NCBI GenBank assembly: GCA_017459075.1
Contig: JAFUDQ010000012.1
Span: 85,910 to 149,909, forward strand
Reading direction: 5' to 3'
DNA length: 64,000 nucleotides
Origin: Bacteroidales bacterium
GTDB lineage: Bacteria; Bacteroidota; Bacteroidia; Bacteroidales; UBA932
Shown: piece after piece, positions 8,737 to 17,732 of the stretch
Numbering within the stretch: the first letter of the stretch is position 1
Layout of the letters: every line of letters begins with the position of its first letter
Translations under genes and position numbers: made by a program
Notes under the pieces: model-generated
The model's input: only the letters and a program-made list of their open reading frames with translations
What the model was told of the DNA's origin: nothing
Databases searched by the model: none

Positions 8737-9894
8737 TTACTTGATAACAACGCAGCGGTTGAGCTGGAAAGGAGTGTCGAAGAGGTTATTGTTAGCACCC
8801 TCGTTGACAACCTCGATACGAGACTCATCAATACCCTTGCTTACGAGATAATTCTTAACAGTCTCTGCACGTTTGCCGGCGATTCTGTTGTTGACAGCCT
8901 CGGTACCAGTCTTCTTGTCAGCGTGACCGTAAACGGTAACCTTGTTCTCTGTCTTAGCAAGAATGTTCTCAATGTAGTAGTCAAGGTGAGCCTTCTCACG
9001 AACGCTGAGCTTAGAGCTGTTGCTGTCGAAGTAGAGAGTAGCAGGGCTTGCAACCTGAACGTCCTTGTAAACTACGTCAGGAGTCTTAGCCTTGAGCTCT
9101 GCGATTTCATTCTTAAGAGCAGCATTCTCTGCCTCAAGAGCGTTTACGCGGTCCTGAAGAGCGTTGTACTGATCAAGAGTGAAAGGAAGGGGAACAACAA
9201 CAGGGGTAACTGAGCTGTGACGGTCGAAGTTGGTTCTGCCAAGGTTGAAGATAAGACCAGCGGTAGCAGAAAGAAGACCTGCATACTTCTTGGTATCATT
9301 GATCTTGTAGATAGCCTCACGAGCGATAACTGCGTTAACGTCTACAAAGAGGTCAAGGCGCTCACCAAGACGGAAGGTGTTGAGGAGACCTACACCGGAA
9401 CCGAACTCTTCATCACTTGTGTTGCCAGTAAGATTGAGAACACCGAACTGAGCGTAAGGGATAAGGTTGTAGAAACGGGTCTCTTTGTAACCGTCGATAG
9501 ACTCGAGCATATTCCAAAGAACGTCTGCGTGGAAGTAGTGCTGGTTGAACTCACCATCCTGAATAGCTGTTACATAACCGGTCTTGGGCTCAACAGCGTT
9601 CTTGATACCACGGTAACCAACGCGGAGACCGAGGGTAGGAGTGAACCACTTACCTGCGTTAACATCAACAGCAAGACCACCAAGGTTGAATTTTACATTG
9701 GAACCCATAGTTGCATTGACACCTGCGCCAGCGCCGATGAACCAGTTGTCCCAGAATTTGTTGGTCTCGTAAGAACCGCGAACGACATTGCCGTTCTCGT
9801 CACGATTTCCGTTCTCCTGAGCGGATGCGCTGAAGGAGAAGGTGAAGAGACTTGCTACTGCAAGTGCTCCGAGAATAGTTTTGATACCTTTCAT
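8737..9894 (-). CDS. OmpA-family outer-membrane porin with peptidoglycan-binding C-terminal domain
   Basis: 385-residue outer-membrane protein. Signal peptide at 1-25 ends ASA|QENG. An N-terminal eight-strand beta-barrel-like region covers about 40-235 (alternating aromatic strands, WFIGAGAGVNA, LGLRVGYRG). A coiled-coil linker with the heptads LEAENAALKNEIAELK is near 255-272. The OmpA C-terminal domain follows from about 285 (LYFDSNSSKL, VYGHADKKTG, NRIAGKRAETVKNYL), which anchors the wall through diaminopimelate. It probably helps hold the envelope together and may be a major surface protein; the extreme codon bias, which also creates long open antisense frames, suggests high expression. 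A promoter is seen at 9975-10003 with a long AT-rich leader. Confidence 0.93.
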   Translation of the reverse strand: MKGIKTILGALAVASLFTFSFSASAQENGNRDENGNVVRGSYETNKFWDNWFIGAGAGVNATMGSNVKFNLGGLAVDVNAGKWFTPTLGLRVGYRGIKNAVEPKTGYVTAIQDGEFNQHYFHADVLWNMLESIDGYKETRFYNLIPYAQFGVLNLTGNTSDEEFGSGVGLLNTFRLGERLDLFVDVNAVIAREAIYKINDTKKYAGLLSATAGLIFNLGRTNFDRHSSVTPVVVPLPFTLDQYNALQDRVNALEAENAALKNEIAELKAKTPDVVYKDVQVASPATLYFDSNSSKLSVREKAHLDYYIENILAKTENKVTVYGHADKKTGTEAVNNRIAGKRAETVKNYLVSKGIDESRIEVVNEGANNNLFDTPFQLNRCVVIK

Positions 9895-9974
9895 AATATT
9901 GCAATAATTATTTAAGTTATTGTCAAATAAAATTACGTTTACATTTATATCCGTTTTTCACGGGATATATGTGA

Positions 9975-10003
9975 CAAAGATAGCTATTTTTTGACAAATA
10001 CAA
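9975..10003 (-). promoter_or_regulatory. promoter of the OmpA-type gene; rest of the 9895-10143 gap is empty
   Basis: On the minus strand TTG (10001-10003), 18 bp, TATCTTTG (9975-9982) fits the Bacteroidetes promoter. It predicts an AT-rich leader of about 70 nt. The rest of the gap, up to the uvrB stop at 10144, shows no gene or hairpin. Confidence 0.55.
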
Positions 10004-10143
10004 CAACTTGCAACGCAATTTTGGTCCTCAAAAATGGTCAAAATCGCATCTAAAACCATTTAATAGCGAAATTCTTTTTACTCCTGATAATCTGGGAAGG
10101 CTACTTCTGCTGTTTTATTTTAGTTTCTTCGACTGCATAGTAG

Positions 10144-12273
10144 CTATTCCTTCCAGACTTTGAGGTACTCCTGAAGGGCCCACATTTCGTCGCGTGAAGC
10201 GGCGGCGGTGGCGAAGTCCAGCTCCGCCGCAGCTCGTTGCATCTTGCGCTTGGCTTCGGCCACAGCCTTTTCTACCTGCTCGCGTGTCATTGAGCGGATA
10301 ACCGGATCCTGAAGCACGGCGGCAAGATCCGCCTTGATATGCCCTCCCTCGTAAGCGGAATTGGATTCCCTCTTGGAATCATGCCCAAGGCCCACAGTAA
10401 TGCGGCCTTTTCCAAGTTCCGTAGGACTCGGAATGTAAGTGGGATTGTCGTAGGAATTGGCAGCACTCACCCTGCCTCCTATTTCACCTACCAGGATATT
10501 ATGCTTTGTCTCAACCTGCTTAGGCGTAATATTATGTAACTTGTTGTATTCTATTTGTTTACTGCGACGCCTGTCGGTCTCGTAAATAGTCTCCTGCATG
10601 GAGCCCGTGATGGTATCGGCATACATGATAACAAGACCGTGGACATTGCGGGCAGCGCGGCCGGCAGTCTGCGTAAGCGCGCGGCCGCTGCGCAGGAATC
10701 CCTCTTTGTCTGCATCCAGGATTGCTACAAGGGATACGGCCGGAATGTCAAGTCCCTCGCGCAGCAGGTTAACACCTACAAGCACATCAAACAGCCCGTT
10801 CTTGAAATCTTCTATGATTTCCACCCTCTCTGTAGTGTCGACATCGGAATGAATATAGCGGCAGCGCACTCCAACCTTGGTAAAATAGCCTTCCAGTTCC
10901 TCTGCCATACGCTTTGTCAGGGTTGTCACAAGCACGCGCTCATCCACCTCCGCCCGCTTGCGAATCTCTTCCAGAAGGTCATCAACCTGGTTCTTGATAG
11001 GGCGAACCTCAATCGGCGGGTCCAGAAGCCCGGTGGGACGGACAACCTGCTCTACCATAAGACCCTCCGACTTCTCCAGCTCATAGTCAGCAGGAGTTGC
11101 ACTCACATACACCATCTGGCCCGTTATGGACTCGAACTCGTCAAAAGTCAGCGGTCGGTTGTCGGCCGCGGCCGGAAGGCGGAAGCCGTATTCTACCAGC
11201 ACGCTTTTACGGGAATGGTCACCGCCGTACATAGCGCGAATCTGCGGAAGGGTCACGTGGCTTTCGTCAATGAAGGTTACGAAATCATCCGGGAAGTAAT
11301 CAATCAGGCAGAACGGCCTCTGGCCAGGTTTCCTGCCGTCAAGGTAGCGGGAATAATTCTCAATACCGGGGCAGTAGCCCATCTCCTTAATCATCTCAAG
11401 ATCGTATTCTACCCTCTGTTTCAGGCGTTTAGCCTCCAGTCCTTTGCCGATGCTTTCAAAATATTCCACCTGCTTTACGAGGTCGTCCTGAATCATGCTG
11501 ACGGCACGGATGCTCTGTTCACGAGTGGTGACGAAGTTCTTGGCCGGATATATGGGGACCTCCGGCAAATGTTCGTATGTTGCTCCGGTTACTGGGTCAA
11601 TAAGGGAGATATCATCGACTTCATCGCCAAAGAATTCTATCCTCACGGCTTCATCGGACCCACCCAAAAATACGTCCACCGTATCTCCACGAACGCGGAA
11701 GGTTCCGCGCTTGAAATCCGTCTCCGTGCGGCTGTACAGGCCTTCCACAAGCATGTAGAGCAGGGCAGTCAGGCTTCGCCTTTCTCCTTTCCGGACAATG
11801 ACGGTCTGTGTGTGGAAGTCTTCCGGATTGCCGATTCCGTACAGGCAGCTGACGCTGGATATGACAATGACGTCCCTTCTCCCTGACATAAGTGCCGATG
11901 CAGCACTGAGTCTTAACTTATCTATCTGCTCGTTGATGCTGAGGTCTTTTTCTATATAGGTATCGGTCGTCGGGATGTAAGCCTCCGGCTGATAGTAGTC
12001 ATAATAGGACACAAAATATTCCACGGCATTCTCCGGGAAAAAGGCCTTGAATTCTCCGTAAAGCTGGGCGGCGAGGGTTTTGTTATGGCTTAGGATTAGT
12101 GCCGGTCTCTGTAATTTTTCTATTACGTTAGCCATGGTAAAAGTCTTTCCCGAACCGGTAACTCCAAGAAGGGTCACTGCCGGAGCCCCCTCCCGGATGG
12201 CTTCAGTCAGTCCTTTGATTGCCGTCGGCTGGTCTCCGGACGGCTGATATGGTGCCTGTAGTTTAAATTGCAT
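10144..12273 (-). CDS. uvrB: UvrABC excinuclease subunit B
   Basis: Nucleotide-excision repair: UvrB is loaded by UvrA, verifies the lesion and recruits UvrC. The 709-residue protein starts with [14 protein letters not shown]. It has Walker A GVTGSGKT at about 38-45, the damage-probing beta-hairpin block [12 protein letters not shown] near 92, [11 protein letters not shown] as the DEAD-like motif near 340, the helicase motif [12 protein letters not shown], and [10 protein letters not shown] as motif VI. The C-terminal UVR domain that contacts UvrC is present ([18 protein letters not shown]). The length is slightly above the usual 660-680 because of a longer linker before UVR. It follows relA by 56 nt on the minus strand and has its own promoter candidate (TACCTTTG at 12294-12301). 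The long plus-strand open frame across it is antisense shadow. Confidence 0.97.
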   Translation of the reverse strand: MQFKLQAPYQPSGDQPTAIKGLTEAIREGAPAVTLLGVTGSGKTFTMANVIEKLQRPALILSHNKTLAAQLYGEFKAFFPENAVEYFVSYYDYYQPEAYIPTTDTYIEKDLSINEQIDKLRLSAASALMSGRRDVIVISSVSCLYGIGNPEDFHTQTVIVRKGERRSLTALLYMLVEGLYSRTETDFKRGTFRVRGDTVDVFLGGSDEAVRIEFFGDEVDDISLIDPVTGATYEHLPEVPIYPAKNFVTTREQSIRAVSMIQDDLVKQVEYFESIGKGLEAKRLKQRVEYDLEMIKEMGYCPGIENYSRYLDGRKPGQRPFCLIDYFPDDFVTFIDESHVTLPQIRAMYGGDHSRKSVLVEYGFRLPAAADNRPLTFDEFESITGQMVYVSATPADYELEKSEGLMVEQVVRPTGLLDPPIEVRPIKNQVDDLLEEIRKRAEVDERVLVTTLTKRMAEELEGYFTKVGVRCRYIHSDVDTTERVEIIEDFKNGLFDVLVGVNLLREGLDIPAVSLVAILDADKEGFLRSGRALTQTAGRAARNVHGLVIMYADTITGSMQETIYETDRRRSKQIEYNKLHNITPKQVETKHNILVGEIGGRVSAANSYDNPTYIPSPTELGKGRITVGLGHDSKRESNSAYEGGHIKADLAAVLQDPVIRSMTREQVEKAVAEAKRKMQRAAAELDFATAAASRDEMWALQEYLKVWKE

Positions 12274-12293
12274 CTGGATTTTTCTTTGCAGTA

Positions 12294-12301
12294 CAAAGGT
12301 A
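12294..12301 (-). promoter_or_regulatory. candidate -7 element (TAnnTTTG) for uvrB
   Basis: The minus strand reads TACCTTTG, 20 nt from the uvrB ATG. No -33 TTTG was found at the right distance. uvrB may also be read through from relA. Confidence 0.4.
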
Positions 12302-12329
12302 TTAATAAAATTACTCAGAAGGTGGAGAA

Positions 12330-14459
12330 CTACACTCTGGAGACTTTGACGACGCCGCGGAGGTTGCGGATTTGGGAGACGACCTTGTCAAGTTCAGCTC
12401 CGGTTGGAACAGAAACCTTTATTGTAATATAATAGAGGCCGTCGCGGGGGTTTTCCGTCATATTGAAGGAGCGCAAAGAAGTCTTGAAGGAGCCAAGGAT
12501 ATCCATAATCTGGCCGGTAATTCCAGCCTCGGAAGAAGTAACCACCTTAAGAGCCACCTGGAAGCCGCTTCCGGAAGGAGTCTCCGTCCAACGCACCTTC
12601 TGGATACGATAGGGATACATCTCCATAAGACGGGCGGCATTAGGGCAGGAAATACGGTGAATCTTGATACCGCTGTCCCTTGTCACAAACCCGAAGACAT
12701 CGTCCCCGAATACAGGATTGCAGCATTTGGCCATCTTGTAGTCCAGGCCTTTAAGGCTCTGGGCATTGATAACCAGGATATCATCGGCCCCGGAAGTAGC
12801 AGCCCACTGCTGGGCCTTGTCCTTGCCGGAAGCCTCCGGCACCGGCTCACCACTCCCCCACTCCTGAATGAAAGTCTTGAACTGGTTCACATCCAGGGTA
12901 CCCTCTCCGATGGCAGCATACATCTCCTTGACAGACGGGAAATGATGCTTCTTCATGAACTCACCCCTCATCTCATCCGTCAGTTCCAGCTTCCAGTTCT
13001 TAAGACGCCTGTCAAGCAGTTCCTTGCCGTCTGCCGACAACTTATACTCCTGATCCTTAAGTACTTGCCTAATCTTATTGCGTGCCTTGGATGTTACCAC
13101 GAAGTTCAGCCAGTCCGCCGACGGCTTGCTGTTGCGGCCAGTCAGGATTTCAACCACATCTCCTGTCTGAAGTTTCTCACGGATACTCACGGGCTTGCCC
13201 CCAATAAGAGCTCCGGTGCATTTAATACCCACATTTGAGTGAATATTAAATGCGAAATCCAGCACCGTCGCCCCGGCTGAAAGGATTCTCAGCTCCCCGG
13301 AAGGAGTGAATACGAAAATCTCTTTGGAAGGAGGCAGAGGCAAATCATCCGGGTTCTGCCCGGGGTGTTCAAGGGCATATCGGACAGACGACAGCCATTT
13401 ATCCATCGTGGCCTCGTGGCTTATGCCTTTGTAAGACCAGTGGGCGGCATCGCCGTTCTCTGCGACATCGTCCATCCTCTTGGAACGGATTTGCACCTCA
13501 AGGTAAGCCCCCTCCTTGTTCTTTACAGTGATATGCAGGCACTCATAGCCATTATCCTTGGGCTTTGTAAGCCAGTCGCGAAGCCTCTTGGTATCCGGTT
13601 CATACTCTTCCGTCACATAGGAATAAACATCCCAGCACAGCTTCAGCTCCTTCTCCCGGACAGGCTCGCAATCAACAATGAACCTGATTGCAAAAACATC
13701 AAAGACACCCTCGAACGGCACCTTCTGCTTCTGCATTTTCTTGAAAATAGACCACGCAGTCTTTGTACGAATCTTCAGTTTATAAGAGATGCCGGCATCG
13801 GACAACTTGCGCTTAAGCGGCTCAATAAACTCTGCGGTAAGCTTTTCGCGGTCCTTTTCCGTAGCCTTAAGTTTGTTGGTTATGGTTCGATACTCCTCCG
13901 GATAAGCCTGACGGAAGTAAATATCCTCCATCTCACTTTTAATGTTATAAAGCCCCAGCTGATGAGCAAGAGGAATATATAACATCAAGGTTTCCAGGCA
14001 TTTACGCTCGCGCACACCCTTTGGCATACTGCCAAGGTTACGCATGATTTCCAAGCGGTCGGCAATTTTAATAACCGTTACGCGGGGGTCTTCTGAATAC
14101 CGGACAATGAGCTTTTTGTAATTCTCTGCCTCAAGACGGGTATCCTTGGGATTAATGGTAGAAATCTTGTCCAAACCATCAACAATCTGAAGCACTTCCT
14201 GAGGGAAACCGGCAAGCAGGGGCTTGGACTCCGGAGCCATCCGCGAAGCTTCATGCAGGAAAACAGCCGCAACACAGACCGGTTGCAGGCCAATCTCCCT
14301 GTCTACAATTTTGGCAACTCCCAGCGGGTGCTCCAGAAAAGGAGCTCCACTGTCACGTTTTTTATCTGCCAGAGCCTTCTCTGCTATATCATAAGCCTTT
14401 TGGACAAGGTCCAACTCGGCATCCTCCAAATGAGGGAAAATTTCCTTTACATTTGCCAT
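12330..14459 (-). CDS. relA: RelA/SpoT-family (p)ppGpp synthetase with degenerate hydrolase domain
   Basis: Alarmone synthetase of the stringent response, 709 residues. Domain order: HD hydrolase-like (about 20-190), synthetase (about 230-355), TGS (about 385-445), ACT (C-terminal 75). Synthetase motifs look intact: [34 protein letters not shown] and [21 protein letters not shown]. The hydrolase site does not. The family's LLHDVVED is FLHEASRM here, so the metal-binding HD has become HE and the ED pair is gone, and DRLHNMR is DRLEIMR. I infer a synthetase-only RelA role, with the true SpoT elsewhere. The start is ATG 14457-14459 ([11 protein letters not shown]), 30 nt after mltG; the upstream extension is unlikely. 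It is probably co-transcribed with mltG and the GH73 gene. Confidence 0.93.
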   Translation of the reverse strand: MANVKEIFPHLEDAELDLVQKAYDIAEKALADKKRDSGAPFLEHPLGVAKIVDREIGLQPVCVAAVFLHEASRMAPESKPLLAGFPQEVLQIVDGLDKISTINPKDTRLEAENYKKLIVRYSEDPRVTVIKIADRLEIMRNLGSMPKGVRERKCLETLMLYIPLAHQLGLYNIKSEMEDIYFRQAYPEEYRTITNKLKATEKDREKLTAEFIEPLKRKLSDAGISYKLKIRTKTAWSIFKKMQKQKVPFEGVFDVFAIRFIVDCEPVREKELKLCWDVYSYVTEEYEPDTKRLRDWLTKPKDNGYECLHITVKNKEGAYLEVQIRSKRMDDVAENGDAAHWSYKGISHEATMDKWLSSVRYALEHPGQNPDDLPLPPSKEIFVFTPSGELRILSAGATVLDFAFNIHSNVGIKCTGALIGGKPVSIREKLQTGDVVEILTGRNSKPSADWLNFVVTSKARNKIRQVLKDQEYKLSADGKELLDRRLKNWKLELTDEMRGEFMKKHHFPSVKEMYAAIGEGTLDVNQFKTFIQEWGSGEPVPEASGKDKAQQWAATSGADDILVINAQSLKGLDYKMAKCCNPVFGDDVFGFVTRDSGIKIHRISCPNAARLMEMYPYRIQKVRWTETPSGSGFQVALKVVTSSEAGITGQIMDILGSFKTSLRSFNMTENPRDGLYYITIKVSVPTGAELDKVVSQIRNLRGVVKVSRV

Positions 14460-14489
14460 AACCAACTGATTTATATGCCGGTACTGCAA

Positions 14490-15554
14490 TTACTTTGCCG
14501 AAGCCTTGGCTGCTTTAGCTTCTTTCTGCTTTACTGTAAGCGCCCGCTGGAAACTTCGGGCATTTTTTAGATGTTCCGTATAAGACGATGCGAAACTGTG
14601 GGTGCCGTCGAAATTTGAATTCGCACAGAAATAAATATATCCGTCTGCGGTATCGGGATTCAGCACTGCTTCAAGACAAGCCTTCGTGGGCACACAGATA
14701 GGTGCCGGCGGCAGTCCTTTGTGCAAATATGTATTGAATGGCGAATCCACGGAAAGATGCTTTTTAAGAATACGATTCAGGGTATAATTATAACAATAGG
14801 CGATGGTAGGGTCAGCCTGAAGCTTCATTCCTTTGCGAAGGCGGTTTAGATAAGCCCCGGCAATCTTCGGCATCTCAGGCTCATAGTTGGTTTCTCCTTT
14901 GACGATGGAAGCGAGGATTGCGACCTCTGCCTGCGTAAGCCCCTGAGTTTCAGCTTTTTTCTTGTTTTCATCGGACCAGAAAGCATCGTAAGCCTTTTTC
15001 TGGCGGGCAAGTATTTCCGGCATCGACTCCGTCCACAGAACCTCATAAGTATCGGGGATGAACAATGAAAACACATTCGCTTTGGTAAAACCGAGTCCTG
15101 CCAGAAGGGCGGAATCGCGAAGGCCCATAATTACGTCGGCCGAATCCAGCATCATCTGGGCCGATATCTTTTTGGCGATGCCGCTTTGCAGGCGCATCGT
15201 CCCGGAAAGAACAAGCTTTACAGGAGTCTGCCAGCCGTGAGAGAGCATCCTTGCCACGGCGGTGGATGTCTGCCCGGCCTCTACCTTGTAATGGCCCGGC
15301 TTCAGGGGGCTGTCTGCAGATACTTCATCTATGCAGCGACGCAGGCTGGCATTCCATCTTACATCGCAACTATCTATAATATAATTTGTTACAGATTCCC
15401 AAGTAGCATCAGGATAGACAAAGAGCTCTGCACTTCGGCCAATATTGGAAGCCTTGCGGTCATAGACCTTACGGCCCACAAACCAGCCTGCCACAAGTAA
15501 AATGGCAAACAACGCTCCAAGTACACTCAAAACTGTTTTTTTCTTCTTTGTCAT
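14490..15554 (-). CDS. mltG: endolytic murein transglycosylase MltG
   Basis: Inner-membrane lytic transglycosylase that cuts nascent glycan strands and so sets their length. The 354-residue protein has a basic start (MTKKKK), one transmembrane helix at about 7-29, a LysM-like small domain, and the YceG/MltG catalytic region. ILASIVKGETNY carries the catalytic Glu near residue 220, followed by AGAYLNRLRKGMKLQADPTI, GLPPAPICVPT and a closing HSFASSYTEH. It starts 13 nt after the GH73/LysM gene and is followed 30 nt later by relA, which makes this a wall-remodelling pair within one transcript. Confidence 0.95.
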   Translation of the reverse strand: MTKKKKTVLSVLGALFAILLVAGWFVGRKVYDRKASNIGRSAELFVYPDATWESVTNYIIDSCDVRWNASLRRCIDEVSADSPLKPGHYKVEAGQTSTAVARMLSHGWQTPVKLVLSGTMRLQSGIAKKISAQMMLDSADVIMGLRDSALLAGLGFTKANVFSLFIPDTYEVLWTESMPEILARQKKAYDAFWSDENKKKAETQGLTQAEVAILASIVKGETNYEPEMPKIAGAYLNRLRKGMKLQADPTIAYCYNYTLNRILKKHLSVDSPFNTYLHKGLPPAPICVPTKACLEAVLNPDTADGYIYFCANSNFDGTHSFASSYTEHLKNARSFQRALTVKQKEAKAAKASAK

Positions 15555-15567
15555 ATCCTGTCTGGAA

Positions 15568-16542
15568 CTAATACAACACTCTCTTCTTTACGCCCTTGCC
15601 ACGGAGGACAAGTTCATCTCCCTCTTTGGTAACATAGTCTTCCGGAAGCTTGTTTTTCTTAAGCAAGGCCGACAACTTGATTCCGAAACGCTGAGATATT
15701 TCCCTGAGACTTTCCCCGTCTTCACCGACGGTGTAAAGGTCTACACCTTTTGCAGCATCTTTCTTCTTGGCCTGGAGATAAACAATCGTGCCAGGTTCAA
15801 GAGGTTCTGCAATCTTAAGGTCGTTATACTTTAATATTTCCTTGCGGAACAAATCATATTCACGGGCGATGTCGTCATAAGTTTCACCCTCAACCGAATA
15901 AAGGAACGGTACGCCGTTCTGGGAATAAAGCTGGCGGGAAAGCGGAAAACTGAAGGTCTGACGAGCATCTCCCGGCTTAATTTCCACAGGGGCTTCAAGT
16001 TTATGGGGCGATGCAGGGATATCTTCTCCGGTATCAAATCTGTAAAGCTGGTAATCTTCTATAAGCTTGACAAGCTTGTTGCCATAACCAGGGTCCGTGG
16101 CATACCCGGCGTCCTTAAGGCCGTAAGCCCAGCTCTTGTAGTCCGTAGGGTCAAGGTCAAAGAGGAATTTATACCTGTCACGGCTCCTGAGGAAAGACGA
16201 ATGGTCCTGGAAGGACTGCTCTGCGTCGTCATAGACGCGGAAACATTCGTTCCTCTTGTCATCATCGACCTTCATGGTTTTTCCCCTCCAGCCATGGCAT
16301 TTGATGCCGAAGTGGTTGTTGCCTTTTGCGGCAAGGTCTGACAGGCCATTGCGGGATTCCAGCATGCCCTGCGCAAGGGTAATGCTGGCAGGAACGCCGC
16401 TGCGGTGCATTTCACGCACAGCCATGTCTTTATATTTGTCTATATACTTTTGCTGTGGTGTATCGCCGGTTGTGGCGGCTCCCAGGCCGACGGCAGCAAC
16501 AAATGCAAATATCAGAGAAGTTAGTTTGTTCCTTAAATTCAT
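15568..16542 (-). CDS. secreted N-acetylglucosaminidase/muramidase (GH73, FlgJ-like) with two LysM domains
   Basis: Predicted periplasmic or outer-membrane peptidoglycan hydrolase. After a signal peptide (about 1-25 from this start) comes the GH73 catalytic domain at roughly 30-165: SGVPASITLAQGMLES with the catalytic Glu, GNNHFGIKCH, FRVYDDAEQSFQDHSSFL, YKSWAYGLKDAGYAT. Two LysM modules follow, near 200-250 (SVEGETYDDIAREYD) and 265-315 (GEDGESLREISQRFG), for wall binding. Three in-frame starts compete: TTG 16563, ATG 16554 and ATG 16542. A TATATTTG promoter element lies at 16561-16568, so the TTG would sit inside it. ATG 16542 (MNLRNKLTS) gives the best signal peptide; ATG 16554 would be leaderless. 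The gene heads the mltG-relA run. Confidence 0.9.
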   Translation of the reverse strand: MNLRNKLTSLIFAFVAAVGLGAATTGDTPQQKYIDKYKDMAVREMHRSGVPASITLAQGMLESRNGLSDLAAKGNNHFGIKCHGWRGKTMKVDDDKRNECFRVYDDAEQSFQDHSSFLRSRDRYKFLFDLDPTDYKSWAYGLKDAGYATDPGYGNKLVKLIEDYQLYRFDTGEDIPASPHKLEAPVEIKPGDARQTFSFPLSRQLYSQNGVPFLYSVEGETYDDIAREYDLFRKEILKYNDLKIAEPLEPGTIVYLQAKKKDAAKGVDLYTVGEDGESLREISQRFGIKLSALLKKNKLPEDYVTKEGDELVLRGKGVKKRVLY

Positions 16543-16560
16543 CTTTAAATCCATTTTCTC

Positions 16561-16568
16561 CAAATATA
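16561..16568 (-). promoter_or_regulatory. -7 element (TAnnTTTG) of the GH73-mltG-relA run
   Basis: The minus strand reads TATATTTG. Transcription would begin at about 16554, on or just before the first ATG, so the message is leaderless or has a leader of about 12 nt. Confidence 0.5.
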
Positions 16569-16604
16569 GTTTCTTTTTTTTAATTTATCAAATATAATGG
16601 TTTC

Positions 16605-16784
16605 CAGGTGCAAGAAGGCCGGTTTTGCACCGCGAGGGCAGAAAAACAGGGCGGCCAGGTGCAAAAGGGGCTGTTTTGCACCGCGAGGACAGAAAAACAG
16701 GGCGGCCAGGTGCAAAAGGGGCTGTTTTGCACCGCGAAGGCAGAAAAACAGGGCGGCCAGGTGCAAAAGGGGCTGTTTTGCACC
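16605..16784. repeat. 51-bp tandem repeat, 3.5 copies, each forming a hairpin
   Basis: Copies start at 16605, 16656, 16707 and 16758; the last stops after 27 bp. Each begins CAGGTGCAAAA and contains GGTGCAAAA, a 7-nt loop, TTTTGCACC. In the last copy the stem grows to 12 bp, perfect. The first copy is the most diverged (GCAAGAAGGCCGG in place of GCAAAAGGGGCTG). The unit is 17 codons, so several frames stay open through it; these reading frames are artefacts. It lies between the rnz stop (16815) and the GH73 promoter, so the hairpins may act as a terminator cluster for rnz. Confidence 0.9.
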
Positions 16785-16814
16785 TGGAGGTGGAGGAAGG
16801 GAATTTAAGAATGG

Positions 16815-17732
16815 CTAGATTTCAAAGGAATCGCCGTCAGAGGCGGCATAAGATTCAGGGAAGATGGTGCGGCACTCTTCCTGATACTGGGTTATGTCTT
16901 TGTTTCGGGAAGAATAGTGGCCGATGATTAATTTGCCAGCACCGGCTTCCTTGGCTACAGATGCGGCCTGGAGAGTTGTGGAGTGGTGACGGAGCGCGGC
17001 CTGGTCTTCCAACTCTGCCAGATAAGTTGCCTCATGATAAAGGGTTGTAACCCCTTTGAGCCAACTGGCTAGCTCCGGGAACGGAGCGGTATCACTTATA
17101 TAGGCATAACCAGCGGGCTCGAAAGGCACATAAGTGCAGCGCTCCACCGTAAGGACAGAGCCATCCGGGCGCGTGACATCCTCTCCCCTTTTCAGGGAGC
17201 CAATCTCCGTCAGGCTGAGCCCGAAGGCCTCAACAGCCCATTTATGAACGTTAAGCATAGGAGTTTTCTCACGGAAAACATAGCCGTAAGTCTCTATGCC
17301 ATGATTCAGCGGCAAGGCCGACACCTCCAGGGTCTTGGTCTCAAGAATGACTTCAGGAGCAGATCCCTTCAAAGGAGTAAACCTGATTTCATAGGCCAGG
17401 CCATCGCCATAATAAGATAGGAAAAACTTGATTATCGGCCCTAAATTGGCAGGACCGAAAATATTCAGCGGCGCTGTACGGCCTTTCATGCCAAGGGTGG
17501 AAAGAAAGCCGAAGAGCCCGAAGACATGGTCTCCGTGGATATGGCTGACGAAGACGGAATCTATCTTCATCATTGGCTCATGGAAGTTCACAAACTGCTG
17601 CTGAACCCCTTCACCGCAATCTATCAGAAAATAGCGCCCGTGTACGGAAAGTACCTGGGCGCTCTGATATCTTCCGGAGACGGGCATGGCCGAAGCCGTG
17701 CCCAGCATCCGTACTGAAAATTCTTTATTCAC
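16815..17732 (-). CDS. rnz: ribonuclease Z
   Basis: Metallo-beta-lactamase-fold endonuclease that trims tRNA 3' ends; needed when CCA is not gene-encoded, as in the tRNA-Ser of this window. 305 residues with the zinc motif SHIHGDHVFGL (HxHxDH) near residue 63, an exosite-like insertion, the GHYSSRNKD block near 265 and matching histidines (LPLNHGIETYGYVF, YHEATYL). I start at GTG 17730-17732 (VNKEFSVRMLGTASAMP), because RNase Z proteins begin with such a strand a few residues from the N-terminus. This start overlaps the rpsA stop by 8 nt, showing coupling. The frame stays open 16 codons further upstream inside rpsA, and an ATG at 17708 would cut into the first strand. Confidence 0.9.
   Translation of the reverse strand: MNKEFSVRMLGTASAMPVSGRYQSAQVLSVHGRYFLIDCGEGVQQQFVNFHEPMMKIDSVFVSHIHGDHVFGLFGFLSTLGMKGRTAPLNIFGPANLGPIIKFFLSYYGDGLAYEIRFTPLKGSAPEVILETKTLEVSALPLNHGIETYGYVFREKTPMLNVHKWAVEAFGLSLTEIGSLKRGEDVTRPDGSVLTVERCTYVPFEPAGYAYISDTAPFPELASWLKGVTTLYHEATYLAELEDQAALRHHSTTLQAASVAKEAGAGKLIIGHYSSRNKDITQYQEECRTIFPESYAASDGDSFEI

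Noticed and set aside
10555-11886. 443-residue open frame on the plus strand
   Set aside because: It lies entirely antisense to uvrB, whose motifs are unambiguous. Strong codon bias in the real gene leaves the opposite strand open. No promoter or domain was seen.
12372-13238. 288-residue plus-strand frame inside relA
   Set aside because: Antisense to TGS and ACT domains of a clear relA; no recognisable protein features.
16605-16784. Possible CRISPR array (51-bp period)
   Set aside because: The whole 51-bp period is conserved, so there are no unique spacers.
16545-16818. Several overlapping frames encoding repetitive Cys/Ala-rich peptides
   Set aside because: They are translations of the 51-bp tandem repeat, open in several frames because the unit is a multiple of three. 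No start context or conserved product.
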